A DNA stretch of 64,000 bases from Amycolatopsis mediterranei (GTDB lineage Bacteria; Actinomycetota; Actinomycetes; Mycobacteriales; Pseudonocardiaceae), in the NCBI RefSeq assembly GCF_026017845.1, contig NZ_CP100416.1, forward strand, positions 4,559,615 through 4,623,614, in the 5' to 3' direction. Shown here one piece after another: positions 23,059-31,236 of the stretch. Below the pieces are notes generated by a model. That model saw nothing but the letters and a program-made list of their open reading frames with translations. It did not search any database and had not been told where the DNA came from. How positions within the stretch are numbered: the first letter of the stretch is position 1; each line of letters starts with the position of its first letter. Made by a program: the position numbers and the translations under genes.

Positions 23059-23431
23059 TGCCAGTGAACTCGGTCAGGGACAGCACGTTGCCGTCCGGAT
23101 CGCGGAACCAGGCGATCCGGCCGCCCGGCGTGGTCCAGATTTTGTCGGTGTCCTGTGGCAGCGTGTCGAAGGTGAGGAACTCCACGCCACGGCCACGCAG
23201 CTCGGCCACCGCGGCCCGGATGTCGTCGACCGCCCAGCCGAGCACCGTGAACGGCTGTGGCGTGAACTCGGCGACGGCGGTGACGCGCAGCATGGTCGCG
23301 CCGCTGCGGAACACGCACGCGAAGGGGGACTGCTCGATGAACTCGAGCCCGGCGACATCCGTGTAGAAGGCGCGCGAGCGCTCGAGGTCGGCCGACGGTG
23401 CGAAGGCGACCAAATCCGCTGAGTTGAGCAT
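23054..23431 (-). CDS. VOC (glyoxalase-like) protein
   Basis: A 125-aa VOC-fold protein. Strand order is visible: LVAFAPSADLERSRAFYTDVAGLEF, then FRSGATMLRVTAV, and the terminal IAWFRDPDGNVLSLTEF with the usual GN/E metal-site region. ATG 23431 has a GAGGTGAAG ribosome-binding site. The function is not determined; detoxification enzymes and drug-binding proteins share this fold. It is divergent from phospholipase C and 26 bases upstream of the UPF0303 gene. Confidence 0.8.
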   Translation of the reverse strand: MLNSADLVAFAPSADLERSRAFYTDVAGLEFIEQSPFACVFRSGATMLRVTAVAEFTPQPFTVLGWAVDDIRAAVAELRGRGVEFLTFDTLPQDTDKIWTTPGGRIAWFRDPDGNVLSLTEFTGN

Positions 23432-23500
23432 GGCTTCACCTCTCTCGGTGGCGAACGTACCCCTCCGGCCGAGCCGCGGCCGGGGGACGAGGAGGTGGGC

Positions 23501-25450
23501 ATGGGGCGGATCCGTCGTCGCACGGTGCTCGGCGGTGCGGCCGCGGCCACCGTCGCCGGCGCGCTGCCGGTGGCCTGCGCTCCCGTGCCTCGGACGGGCA
23601 AGATCGACGACGTCCGCCACGTCGTCGTGCTGATGCAGGAGAACCGGTCGTTCGACCACTACTACGGCACCATGGCCGGCGTACGCGGCTTCGGCGATCG
23701 CGCGGCCCTGCGCGACGTCTTCCGCCAGCGCGGCGACAAAGGCGCCCCGGTGCTGCCGTTCCACCTCGACACGTCCGTTGTGGACGGCCAGGACCTCCAC
23801 GAGCTGCCGCACGACTGGAACAGCACGCACCGCGCGTGGAACGGCGGCGCGTACGACCGCTGGACTGCGGCGAAGAGCCCCATGACGATGGGGTACTTCA
23901 CGCGCGAAGACCTCCCGTTCCAGCACGCGCTGGCGAGCGCGTTCACCCTCTGCGACAACTACTTCTGCTCGATCCAGGGCCCGACGCACCCGAACCGGCT
24001 GTACCACTGGACCGGCACGATCGACCCGGACGGCCTCGCCGGCGGCCCGGCGACGCACAACGCGCCGGACTACGAACCGTCCTTCCGCTGGACGACCTAC
24101 CCCGAACGGCTCGAGGCCGCGGGCGTCTCCTGGCGGATCTACGCGAACGACGAGGAGCGCGGCGTCCCCGAGCACTTCGTCGGCGACTACGGCGACAACC
24201 CGCTCTGGCTGTTCCAGAACTTCCACGACGCGCTGTACTCGATGGACCCGGCGAAACGCCGGCTGGCCGAACGCGCGAACCTGCGCAAGCAGCTCGCGCC
24301 CGACTCGGGGAAGGGGAAGGACCTCGACCACGTGCTGGCCGAGTTCATCGCCGACTGCGCGGCCGGCACGCTGCCCGCGGTCTCGTGGGTCGTGGCCCCG
24401 TACGGCTACTGCGAGCACCCGGCGGCGCGGCCGGTCGACGGCGCCGCGTACCTCCAGCGCCTGCTGAAAGCGTTGTGGGACAAGCCGGAGCTGTGGGAAT
24501 CGACCGTCGTCTTCATCAACTACGACGAAAACGACGGCTTCTTCGACCACGTCGTCCCGCCGACGCCGCCGCCCGGCACCCCGGGCGAATACCTGCCGGG
24601 CAACCGGCCGGAGAAGGGCGAGCCGTCCGGGCCGCCCGTCCCGATCGGGCTGGGCCCGCGCGTGCCGATGACCGTCGTTTCGCCGTGGAGCCGCGGCGGC
24701 TGGGTGAACTCGCAGGTGTTCGACCACACGTCGGTGCTGCGGTTCCTGGAGACGTGGACCGGCGTGCGCGAGCCGAACATCTCGGCCTGGCGCCGGGCCA
24801 TCTGCGGCGACCTGACCAGCTGTTTCGACTTCCGCGCGCCCGACACGACCATCCCGCTGCTGCCCGACGCGAACGCGTTGCGCGCCGAAGCCGACCGGAC
24901 GCAGGCCCGGCTGCCGAAGCCCGGGCTGGGGCCGGGCGCGCTGGTGCAGGACCCCGGCACGGCGAAGGCCCGCCCGCTGCCCTACCAGCCGGTCGCCTGG
25001 GTCACGGCCGAGGCGGCCGTCCTGCGGCTCCACCTGGCCAACCACGGGACGCAGGCGCTGCAGCTGGCCGCGTACGCCTACCACGCGGGCGGGACGTCGC
25101 AACGCTTCGACGTCGGGCCCGGCGCCTCGATGGCGGGCGAAATCGCGCACGGCGGGACGTACGACGTCGCCGTCCACGGCCCGAACGGCTTCCTCGTCGA
25201 GGCTTCGGGTGGCCTGGGGCTCGATGCGGCCGTCACGTTCACGCCCGCGCCCGCACTGCGGGTCACGGTGACCAACGGCGGACCGGCACCGGTCACGCTG
25301 AACGACGTCACCCTCCCGCCGGGCGGCTCGCACGACTTCCCGGTGCCGGCCCGCAACGGCTGGTACGACGTCACGTTCGAGACGCCGGGGTGGCGCCGCC
25401 GGTTCGCCGGTCACCTGGAAGACGGCCGCCCGTCGCGGACCGGGCCTTAG
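23501..25450 (+). CDS. Tat-exported phospholipase C (phosphocholine-specific type)
   Basis: A 649-aa secreted enzyme of the acid-phosphatase-like phospholipase C family known from Pseudomonas and Mycobacterium. The Tat motif RIRRRTVLGG is at residues 3-12. The catalytic block is QENRSFDHYYG (46-56), with the active Thr/Ser region in DNYFCSIQGPTHPNR and metal-binding YDENDGFFDHVVPP. Two small C-terminal DUF756 domains (about residues 480-645) complete the architecture. ATG 23501 is chosen over GTG 23495 because GGAGGTG is then the ribosome-binding site. Family members cleave phosphatidylcholine or sphingomyelin and often scavenge phosphate. The 3' end overlaps the convergent M20 gene (TTAG). 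Confidence 0.9.
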   Translation: MGRIRRRTVLGGAAAATVAGALPVACAPVPRTGKIDDVRHVVVLMQENRSFDHYYGTMAGVRGFGDRAALRDVFRQRGDKGAPVLPFHLDTSVVDGQDLHELPHDWNSTHRAWNGGAYDRWTAAKSPMTMGYFTREDLPFQHALASAFTLCDNYFCSIQGPTHPNRLYHWTGTIDPDGLAGGPATHNAPDYEPSFRWTTYPERLEAAGVSWRIYANDEERGVPEHFVGDYGDNPLWLFQNFHDALYSMDPAKRRLAERANLRKQLAPDSGKGKDLDHVLAEFIADCAAGTLPAVSWVVAPYGYCEHPAARPVDGAAYLQRLLKALWDKPELWESTVVFINYDENDGFFDHVVPPTPPPGTPGEYLPGNRPEKGEPSGPPVPIGLGPRVPMTVVSPWSRGGWVNSQVFDHTSVLRFLETWTGVREPNISAWRRAICGDLTSCFDFRAPDTTIPLLPDANALRAEADRTQARLPKPGLGPGALVQDPGTAKARPLPYQPVAWVTAEAAVLRLHLANHGTQALQLAAYAYHAGGTSQRFDVGPGASMAGEIAHGGTYDVAVHGPNGFLVEASGGLGLDAAVTFTPAPALRVTVTNGGPAPVTLNDVTLPPGGSHDFPVPARNGWYDVTFETPGWRRRFAGHLEDGRPSRTGP

Positions 25451-26676
25451 CGCAGGGCGTCCAGCGCGAAGGCGGCGAGCATCGCGACGCCGTTGGGCAT
25501 CGCGTCCTCGTCGAAGAGCACGCGGTTGGAGTGGTTCGCCGCCGCTTCGGCGGGGTCGACGCCGGGCGGGCACGCGCCGAGGAACGCGTACGCGCCGGGG
25601 ACGCGCTGCAGGACGTAGGAGAAGTCCTCGGCGCCCATCAGCGGGTCGGCGAGCAGCTCTACGTTGCCCGGACCCAGCAGGGCCGCGCCGAGCCGCAGCA
25701 CCTCGGCCGCGATCCGGTCGTCGTTCACCGTCACCGGGTAGCCCGGTTCGACGTCGGCGAGCACGCGGCAGCCGTAGGCCGCGCCGACCTGCTCGCACAC
25801 CTTGGGCACCTCGGCGCGGACCAGCGCGCGCGTCTGCTCGGACAGCGTGCGGATCGTGCCTTCGAGCTCGGCCGTCTCGGGGATGATGTTCGTCGTCGTG
25901 CCGGCCTGGATCCGGGTCACCGAGAGCACCGCGGGGTCGAACACGCCCACCCGGCGCGTGATCATCGTGTGCAGCGCCCCGACCATCGCCGCCGCGGCCG
26001 GCACCGGGTCGATCGTGTGCTGCGGCGCGGAGCCGTGGCCGCCCTTGCCCGTGACGCGCACGTGGAACGAGTCCGCCGACGCCATCAGCGGGCCGGGCCG
26101 CAGCTGCAGGAGGCCGCTGGGCGCGTTGGCGAGGATGTGCACGCCGAACGCGCGCCCGACCCGAGTGCCGGCCGCGTCGAGCACCCCCTCGTGGATCATG
26201 AACCGGGCGCCGTGGTGACCTTCCTCACCCGGCTGGAACATGAACACGACCGACCCGGCCAGCTGCTCCCGGCGCTCCGCGAGCAGCCGCGCCGCCGAAG
26301 CCAGCATCGCGACGTGCGTGTCGTGCCCGCACGCGTGCATCGACTCCGGGTCCTCCGACGCGAAGTCGAGCCCGGTCTCCTCGGTCAGCGGCAGCGCGTC
26401 CATGTCGCCGCGCAGCAGCACCGCCGGACCGGGCCGCGCGCCGCGCAGGACGGCCGTCAGCGACGTCGTGGCCTTGCCTTCGGTGATCTCGAGCGGCAGG
26501 CCGTCGAGGGCCTCCCGGATCGCCGCCTGGGTGCGCGGCAGGTGGAGGCCCTGTTCCGGGTGGCGGTGCACGGCCCGGCGGAGGGCGACCGTGCGGTCCT
26601 GCAGCGCCCGCGCGTCGTCGAGGAGCCCGGCGAACGGCGTGCCGGGCAAGGTGGGCAGGTCAGTGGGGCCGGTCAT
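25447..26676 (-). CDS. M20-family amidohydrolase (hippurate/IAA-amino-acid hydrolase-like)
   Basis: A 409-aa metallo-hydrolase of the M20D group that splits N-acyl amino acids. The metal-site blocks are GDMDALPL (90-97), HACGHD (114-119), PGEEG (149-153) with catalytic Glu, and a later MGAEDFSYVL. The dimerisation domain occupies about residues 190-310. ATG 26676 is 17 bases from the window's next feature, so the promoter lies between it and the divergent tRNA-deaminase-associated gene. The substrate is unknown. Confidence 0.87.
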   Translation of the reverse strand: MTGPTDLPTLPGTPFAGLLDDARALQDRTVALRRAVHRHPEQGLHLPRTQAAIREALDGLPLEITEGKATTSLTAVLRGARPGPAVLLRGDMDALPLTEETGLDFASEDPESMHACGHDTHVAMLASAARLLAERREQLAGSVVFMFQPGEEGHHGARFMIHEGVLDAAGTRVGRAFGVHILANAPSGLLQLRPGPLMASADSFHVRVTGKGGHGSAPQHTIDPVPAAAAMVGALHTMITRRVGVFDPAVLSVTRIQAGTTTNIIPETAELEGTIRTLSEQTRALVRAEVPKVCEQVGAAYGCRVLADVEPGYPVTVNDDRIAAEVLRLGAALLGPGNVELLADPLMGAEDFSYVLQRVPGAYAFLGACPPGVDPAEAAANHSNRVLFDEDAMPNGVAMLAAFALDALR

Positions 26677-26753
26677 GGTCCCGATAGTGCCGCATGCGGC
26701 GCTTCGGGCGCACCGTGCGTGCGCCGGATCGACCGGCGGAATACGGTGTGCGC

Positions 26754-27236
26754 ATGGCGGTGGAAGAGCCGGTCACGGGCTTCGCGGTGGCTGTGGTCCG
26801 GGAAGACGGTCGGTGGCGGTGCAGTGCGCTCGACCCGGGGGCGTTGACCGAGCTGGACGCAGCGATCACTGAACTGGGCAAACTACGTTCCACCGGCGCG
26901 AGCTTCGGGCTGCTGGCGGTCGACGACGAGTTCTTCGTGATCGTCCGGCCGAGCCCGCGGGGACCGGCCTTGCTGCTCTCGGACGCGGCGGCGGCGCTGG
27001 ACTACGACATCGCGGCGGACGTCCTCGACGTCCTGCGCGTCGACCCGCCGGACGAGGAGGACGACTCCGTCTGGCCCGAGGGCGACCTGGAGATCCTCGC
27101 CGATCTCGGGCTGCCCGGGCCGGAGCTGGAGGTCATCGTCGGCGAGGTCGACCTCTACCCGGACGAGCAGCTGCAGATGGTCGCGCAGCGCTGCGGGTTC
27201 GGCAGCGAGTTCGCCAAGCTCCTGGACGAGCTCTGA
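26754..27236 (+). CDS. tRNA adenosine deaminase-associated protein
   Basis: A 160-aa protein of the actinobacterial family always found before tadA. It shows FAVAVVREDGRWRCSAL at the start, the block FGLLAVDDEFFVIVRP, an acidic middle (DPPDEEDDSVWPEGDLEIL) and the end MVAQRCGFGSEFAKLLDEL. Its role is unproven but its fixed pairing implies help to TadA. TACGGT at 26742-26747 could be a -10 box giving a leaderless message from ATG 26754; GTG 26748 is an in-frame alternative. The stop overlaps the proposed tadA start. Confidence 0.85.
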   Translation: MAVEEPVTGFAVAVVREDGRWRCSALDPGALTELDAAITELGKLRSTGASFGLLAVDDEFFVIVRPSPRGPALLLSDAAAALDYDIAADVLDVLRVDPPDEEDDSVWPEGDLEILADLGLPGPELEVIVGEVDLYPDEQLQMVAQRCGFGSEFAKLLDEL

Positions 27237-27688
27237 GACGCCCGTCCGACACCGAGGCCGTGGAGGCCGCGCTGGAAGCGGCGCGAGCCCCCGGCGCGGA
27301 CGTGCCGATCGGGGCGGTCGTGTTCGGCCCCGACGGCGTCCCGCTGGCCGCGGCCCGCAACGCGCGCATCGAGCTGGGCGACCCCACGGCGCACGCGGAG
27401 ATCCTCGCCCTGCGCGCGGCGGCCCAGGTGGTGGGCGACGGCTGGCGGCTCGAGGGCTGCACGCTGGCGGTGACGCTGGAGCCGTGCACGATGTGCGCGG
27501 GCGCGCTGGTGCTGGCGCGCATCGCCCGGCTGGTGTTCGGCGCGTGGGAGCCCAAGACGGGCGCGGTGGGGTCGTTGTGGGACGTCGTCCGCGACCGCCG
27601 GCTCAACCACCGCCCGGAAGTCCACGGCGGCGTCCTGCTTGACGAGTGCGCCGGGCTCTTGGAGACGTACTTCGCGATGCGTCGCTGA
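27233..27688 (+). CDS. tadA: tRNA-specific adenosine deaminase
   Basis: This zinc deaminase converts adenosine-34 to inosine in the tRNA-Arg(ACG) anticodon. The zinc and catalytic residues are in HAEI (His, catalytic Glu) and PCTMC (two Cys), and the family tail RLNHRPEVHGGVL is present. An ATG/GTG start is found only at GTG 27260 (142 aa). Reading upstream, CTG at 27233 overlaps the previous TGA (CTGA) and would add LRRPSDTEA, which resembles the usual MRRPSD-type beginning of actinobacterial TadA (from memory). I therefore annotate the CTG start, with GTG 27260 as the conservative alternative. Confidence 0.85.
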   Translation: MRRPSDTEAVEAALEAARAPGADVPIGAVVFGPDGVPLAAARNARIELGDPTAHAEILALRAAAQVVGDGWRLEGCTLAVTLEPCTMCAGALVLARIARLVFGAWEPKTGAVGSLWDVVRDRRLNHRPEVHGGVLLDECAGLLETYFAMRR

Positions 27689-27709
27689 GTTTTTGGGTAC
27701 TCCTCCGGT

Positions 27710-27925
27710 ATGACGATGAAGCACCGGATCCAGCAGGCAGTGGGCAGCGCTCGCGAGAAGGCCGGCGAAGTGACCGGCAACCGCCGTCTGGAGACCTCGG
27801 GCCGAGCCCAGCGACGCTCGGCCCAGCTGCGCTCAACGGCGGCGGACGTCGGCCGCCGAGCTCGCCGCGTGGCGCGCTCGGCGCAGGTCAGGCTGCGCGG
27901 CAGCCGGCCGGTCGACCCCAGGTGA
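27710..27925 (+). CDS. CsbD-like small basic protein
   Basis: A 71-aa, very basic helical protein. The stretch QQAVGSAREKAGEVTGNRRL resembles the repeat of CsbD-type stress proteins (KGKAKEVxGKxTGxxxL), but the arginine-rich second half departs from it. ATG 27710 is used; ATG 27716 is possible. No clear ribosome-binding site. The function is unknown; stress-linked expression is typical for CsbD relatives. Confidence 0.65.
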   Translation: MTMKHRIQQAVGSAREKAGEVTGNRRLETSGRAQRRSAQLRSTAADVGRRARRVARSAQVRLRGSRPVDPR

Positions 27926-27958
27926 GACCTGGTTCGGCCCTCGGGTATCGTTCTTCGC

Positions 27959-28046
27959 GGTGGCGTGTCCGAGCGGCCGAAGGAGCACGACTCGAAATCG
28001 TGTGACGGCTAATCCCCGTCCGTGGGTTCAAATCCCACCGCCACCG
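27959..28046 (+). tRNA. tRNA-Ser (anticodon CGA)
   Basis: An 88-nt class II tRNA. Acceptor GGTGGCG (27959-27965) pairs with CGCCACC (28039-28045) and G is the discriminator. The anticodon loop CTCGAAA between CACGA and TCGTG gives CGA. A long variable arm (GACGGCTAATCCCCGTC) marks serine, and the T arm is GTGGG-TTCAAAT-CCCAC. CCA is not encoded. Confidence 0.95.
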
Positions 28047-28057
28047 CTCGCGCGTGG

Positions 28058-28124
28058 GCGAGGTATGTCGACGGAAAGCGTCGACGTGCCTCGCTCGCCG
28101 TGTTTCTGGGGGTGCAACCCCCAG
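28058..28124 (+). terminator. Two hairpins after tRNA-Ser(CGA)
   Basis: GCGAGG..GTCGACG, loop, CGTCGAC..CCTCGC (28058-28094) is a 13-bp interrupted stem immediately after the tRNA. CTGGGGGT-GCA-ACCCCCAG (28106-28124) is a perfect 8-bp stem. Together they should end tRNA transcription. The rest of the spacer up to 28273 is C/G-rich and holds no gene I can support; the promoter of the next gene must be here. Confidence 0.65.
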
Positions 28125-28273
28125 ACCCCGCCCGGCGGGCTCCGCCCCCGGACCCCCGGTCGTGGTCACCGGGGGGCCCGTTTGAAAGACACTCAGGTAC
28201 GCGGCCGGGCTTGACCTGAAGGGCTCTTGAAGTGTGACCGTGGTTGGCACCAGCTGATCACCAGGAGCGCACC

Positions 28274-29056
28274 ATGCAGGTTCTCGTCACCGGGGCCACC
28301 GGCCACACCGGACGCCACGTCGTCGCCGGGCTGCGAGCCGCGGGCGTCGATACCCGAGTCCACGTCCGGGATCCCCTCAAGGCGCCCGAGGGCGTCGACG
28401 TCGTCCGGGGCGACATCTCCGCTCCCGCCGAAGCCGCCGCCGGGGTCGATGCCGTCTACCTCCTCTGGCCCTTCTTCTCCGCCGGCGGGATCGAGCAGGC
28501 CGTGGAACCCTTCAGGGGCAAGAAAATCGTCTACCTCTCCGCCATGTCCGCCGAAGACGGGGGCGTGTGGAGCGACGTCGAAGCCGCCGTCAGGAAGGTC
28601 ACCGATGACTGGACCTTCCTCCGCGTCACCGGGCTGGCCACCAATGCGCTCGCCTGGGCGCCGCAGGTCGAGGCGGGGGTGGTGCGGGCGGCTTACGGGC
28701 AGGCGAAACGGTCGGTCGTCCACGAACGCGACGTCGCCGACATGGCCGTCAAGGCGCTGACGGAGGACCACGCGAAGCAGATTTATCTTGTCACCGGCCC
28801 GGAATCCGTCGCGCAGGCCGAACAGGTCCGGCTCATCGGGGAGGCGCTCGGAAAGCCTGTCATGTGGGAAGAACAGCCGCCGGAAGAGGCGAAAGCACAG
28901 CTGAGTGTCCACTTGGGTGCGGAATTCGCGGCGAGCGCGGTGGACTACTGGGCATCACTCGTCGAAGACCCGGAACCCGTCTCGCTGGACGTCGCCCGCG
29001 TCACCGGGCATCCCGCGCGGCCCTTCGGGGAGTGGGCCCGCGAGCACTTCAGCTGA
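28274..29056 (+). CDS. NmrA/NAD(P)-binding atypical short-chain reductase
   Basis: A 260-aa single-domain protein with the NAD(P) motif VTGATGHTGRHV (residues 5-16) and an overall pattern of NmrA-like/QOR2-like atypical SDRs: VDAVYLLWPFF, KKIVYLSAMSAEDGG, WTFLRVTGLATN, VHERDVADMA. These proteins act as quinone or other NADPH reductases or as redox sensors. The usual catalytic YxxxK is not evident. ATG 28274 follows AGGAG. The 3' end overlaps the convergent gene by 8 bases. Confidence 0.83.
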   Translation: MQVLVTGATGHTGRHVVAGLRAAGVDTRVHVRDPLKAPEGVDVVRGDISAPAEAAAGVDAVYLLWPFFSAGGIEQAVEPFRGKKIVYLSAMSAEDGGVWSDVEAAVRKVTDDWTFLRVTGLATNALAWAPQVEAGVVRAAYGQAKRSVVHERDVADMAVKALTEDHAKQIYLVTGPESVAQAEQVRLIGEALGKPVMWEEQPPEEAKAQLSVHLGAEFAASAVDYWASLVEDPEPVSLDVARVTGHPARPFGEWAREHFS

Positions 29057-29621
29057 GTTCGACGGCCGGGGCGGTCAACGGCTCCAGCTCGGCCGCCAGT
29101 GCGGTCAGCGCCGCGATTTTCTCTTGCACGGCCCGGATCACCGCCGTGCACGTGGCGCCGACCTCGCTCACCACCTCGGCCGAGCGGTCGCCGTCCAGGA
29201 CCGCCGATACGGAGTCCGCTGCGGCGGAAGCGAGCGCGCACACCTCCGCGGACGCCGCCACCGCCAGCTCGTCCAGCCGGTCGGCGATGCGGACGCCCAA
29301 GGCCGCCGTCGAAGCGGCCGCTCGCGCCGCCGCCGCGTACTGACCGTCCACTGTGTCCGCCCACGCGCCGAAAGTCTCGGTGCTGCCGCCGTTTTCGGCG
29401 TGCTCGACGCCGGCGCGGAACTCCGCTTGCGCCGAGGTCACCCCCAGCGCGCCGGTGTCGATCGCCGAGGCGGACGTGCGGATCGACGCCGGTGCGCAGT
29501 CGAGGTGCCGCAGTGCCGCCACCGGGTCCGCGACGCCGAGCCGGCCGGCCGCCGCGCGCAACGCGGACAGCTGCGAAGCCGCCGACGCCAGGGCCGGGTG
29601 TTCGAAAACCTCAGCGGTCAC
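29049..29621 (-). CDS. Alanine-rich helical protein coupled to an EspC-like gene
   Basis: A 190-aa, almost entirely helical, alanine-rich protein that I cannot assign to a named family. It contains LDCAPASIRTSASAIDTGA and repeated AAARAAAS/AASAEV stretches, resembling the long helical hairpins of type VII-associated proteins. Its GTG start overlaps the stop of the preceding EspC-like gene (GTGA), so the two are made together. A partner role in a secreted or surface complex is a guess. Confidence 0.65.
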   Translation of the reverse strand: MTAEVFEHPALASAASQLSALRAAAGRLGVADPVAALRHLDCAPASIRTSASAIDTGALGVTSAQAEFRAGVEHAENGGSTETFGAWADTVDGQYAAAARAAASTAALGVRIADRLDELAVAASAEVCALASAAADSVSAVLDGDRSAEVVSEVGATCTAVIRAVQEKIAALTALAAELEPLTAPAVELS

Positions 29622-29989
29622 GGCGCCACCGCTAACCGCCCCCGGAACCCGGTGCTCCGGGTGCTCACCGCGGCCATGCGCAGCCGGCCCGCCAGGTCCG
29701 ACGTCGCGTCGCCGAGAACACGCGCATCCGCCTCACGCGCCGCCAGCGCCGTGGCCCAGCGCGCGGCCAGCTCACGAGCCTGCGGCGAGATGCCGAACGG
29801 CGTCGAATCGACGCGGGCTTCGGCGAACCGCCCCGCCGCCTTGTCGTCGGCGGCCGCGGCCTGGTCGAGCAGGTCGGCGGCGGCACGCAGCCGGTCCGGC
29901 TTCTGCGGATGAGTCCGGGCGGCAAATCCCCCGGGCCCAGGGCGAAGCCCCGGGGTATCACCGATCCGCGAGCCTCTGCCTTCCGGCAT
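29618..29989 (-). CDS. EspC-like (ESX-associated) small protein
   Basis: A 123-aa protein. After a Gly/Pro-rich head, residues about 30-115 form two helices, with a TPFGISPQARELAARWATAL segment in the connecting region. This resembles EspC/DUF2580 proteins linked to type VII secretion. ATG 29989 was chosen because GGAGGT precedes it at ideal spacing; two upstream in-frame ATGs lack this. It is the first gene of a two-gene unit. No secretion machinery is nearby, but a similar gene opens the cluster at 35647. Confidence 0.6.
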   Translation of the reverse strand: MPEGRGSRIGDTPGLRPGPGGFAARTHPQKPDRLRAAADLLDQAAAADDKAAGRFAEARVDSTPFGISPQARELAARWATALAAREADARVLGDATSDLAGRLRMAAVSTRSTGFRGRLAVAP

Positions 29990-30142
29990 GGGGACCTCCG
30001 TCATCAAGGGCGCTCACCCGATCGGGGAAGATCTTGCCTCATGCTCCCGAACCGCTCGCATCGCGGTGACCTGCGGCGTTGTACAGCGTTCCACCAAGTG
30101 GACGTCTTGACCGCGAGCCGGGAAGAAAGCGACCATGAACGC

Positions 30143-30253
30143 ATGTCCGCCACCTCGGGAACCACGCTGATCCGGGCTTTCGCGCGGTCGATCGGGGAGG
30201 GCGTCGTGGAGCTCCTGCTGCGCCGCGGCCGCCTGGGTTCGCCGCCTGCCTGA
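30143..30253 (+). CDS. Possible 36-aa small protein upstream of tauD-like gene
   Basis: A short frame with strong third-position GC, encoding an amphipathic peptide containing ARSIGEGVVELLLRRGRLG. A GGAAGAAAG ribosome-binding site lies 14 bases upstream; it fits better a second, overlapping 11-codon frame at 30135-30170 (MNACPPPREPR). One of the two may be a leader peptide for the downstream dioxygenase. I cannot tell which, if either, is translated. The rest of 29990-30299 shows a TCCAC-CAA-GTGGA palindrome at about 30088 and nothing else clear. Confidence 0.3.
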   Translation: MSATSGTTLIRAFARSIGEGVVELLLRRGRLGSPPA

Positions 30254-30299
30254 CGCGAACCCGGCGTCCGATTTCTCCGAAAACCCTTGGAGCACAACC

Positions 30300-31220
30300 A
30301 TGTCCGTAGATCTTCCTGCCCGGATTCAGCTGCGCGGGGCCGTCACGCCCGCGGATGGCATCGTCGAAGGCCCCCGGATCCTCCGGGAACCGCAGCGAAA
30401 GCCGTACGAGCTGTTCACCCTCCGCCCGCTCGGCCGGCTGATCGGCGCCGAGGTGGACGGCGTCGACCTCGGCGCGCCGGTGGGCGCTGACCTGCGCGAA
30501 GAGCTCAACCACGCCCTGCTCGAGTGGAAGGTGCTCTTCTTCCGCGACCAGCGGATCACCTCGGCGCAGCAGCGTGCGTTCGCCGCGAACTGGGGCGAGC
30601 TGGAGACCAACCCGTTCATCCCGCGGGGTGACGACGACGCCGTGACGCGCTTCGAGCGCACGGCGGCCATGCCCGGCTACGAGAACATCTGGCACACCGA
30701 CGTCACCTGGCGGCCCGCCCCGGCGCTCGGCTCGGTGCTGCGGCTGATCGAGGTGCCACCGGTCGGCGGCGACACGATGTGGGCCGACATGGCCGCGGCC
30801 TACGACAACCTGCCCGAAGACGTCCGCGCCCGCATCGACGGGCTCACCGCGGTGCACGACTACCTCCCCGGCTTCGACCGGTTCTCCGATCCCGCGCTCC
30901 TGGCGCAGTGGCAGGACCGCTTCCCGCCGGTGGAACACCCGGTGGTCCGGACGCACCCGGAGACCGGGCGGCGCACCCTGTTCGTCAACCAGGCGTTCAC
31001 GACGCACATCGCCGGCCTGGACCGGACCGAGAGCGACCGGCTGCTGCGGTACCTGTTCCTGCAGGCTCACACGCCCGAATTCCAGGTCCGGTTCAGCTGG
31101 CGGCCGAACTCGGTCGCGTTCTGGGACAACCGCGCCACGCAGCACTACGCGGTCAACGACTACCACCCGCACGTCCGGATCGCCGAGCGCGTCGCCATCG
31201 CGGGCGACCGGCCGTACTGA
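30300..31220 (+). CDS. TauD/TfdA-family Fe(II)/2-oxoglutarate dioxygenase
   Basis: A 306-aa oxygenase. The iron triad is visible as His132 and Asp134 in WHTDVTW and the distal His282 in RATQHYAVNDY; the 2-oxoglutarate-binding Arg follows (RIAER, about 293). TauD releases sulfite from taurine, and relatives act on alkyl sulfates or aryloxy acids. The block FQVRFSWRPNSVAFWDNR is typical of the taurine/alkylsulfatase branch. GGAGCAC precedes ATG 30300. The next gene is an epoxide-hydrolase-like protein 16 bases away, possibly co-transcribed. Confidence 0.87.
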   Translation: MSVDLPARIQLRGAVTPADGIVEGPRILREPQRKPYELFTLRPLGRLIGAEVDGVDLGAPVGADLREELNHALLEWKVLFFRDQRITSAQQRAFAANWGELETNPFIPRGDDDAVTRFERTAAMPGYENIWHTDVTWRPAPALGSVLRLIEVPPVGGDTMWADMAAAYDNLPEDVRARIDGLTAVHDYLPGFDRFSDPALLAQWQDRFPPVEHPVVRTHPETGRRTLFVNQAFTTHIAGLDRTESDRLLRYLFLQAHTPEFQVRFSWRPNSVAFWDNRATQHYAVNDYHPHVRIAERVAIAGDRPY

Positions 31221-31236
31221 GCCTTAGCCTGGGGGC

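Noticed and set aside
30143..30253. A known actinobacterial sulfur-operon leader peptide
   Set aside because: The encoded peptides lack the poly-Cys or terminal Cys-Arg patterns of those leaders; kept only as a low-confidence small frame.
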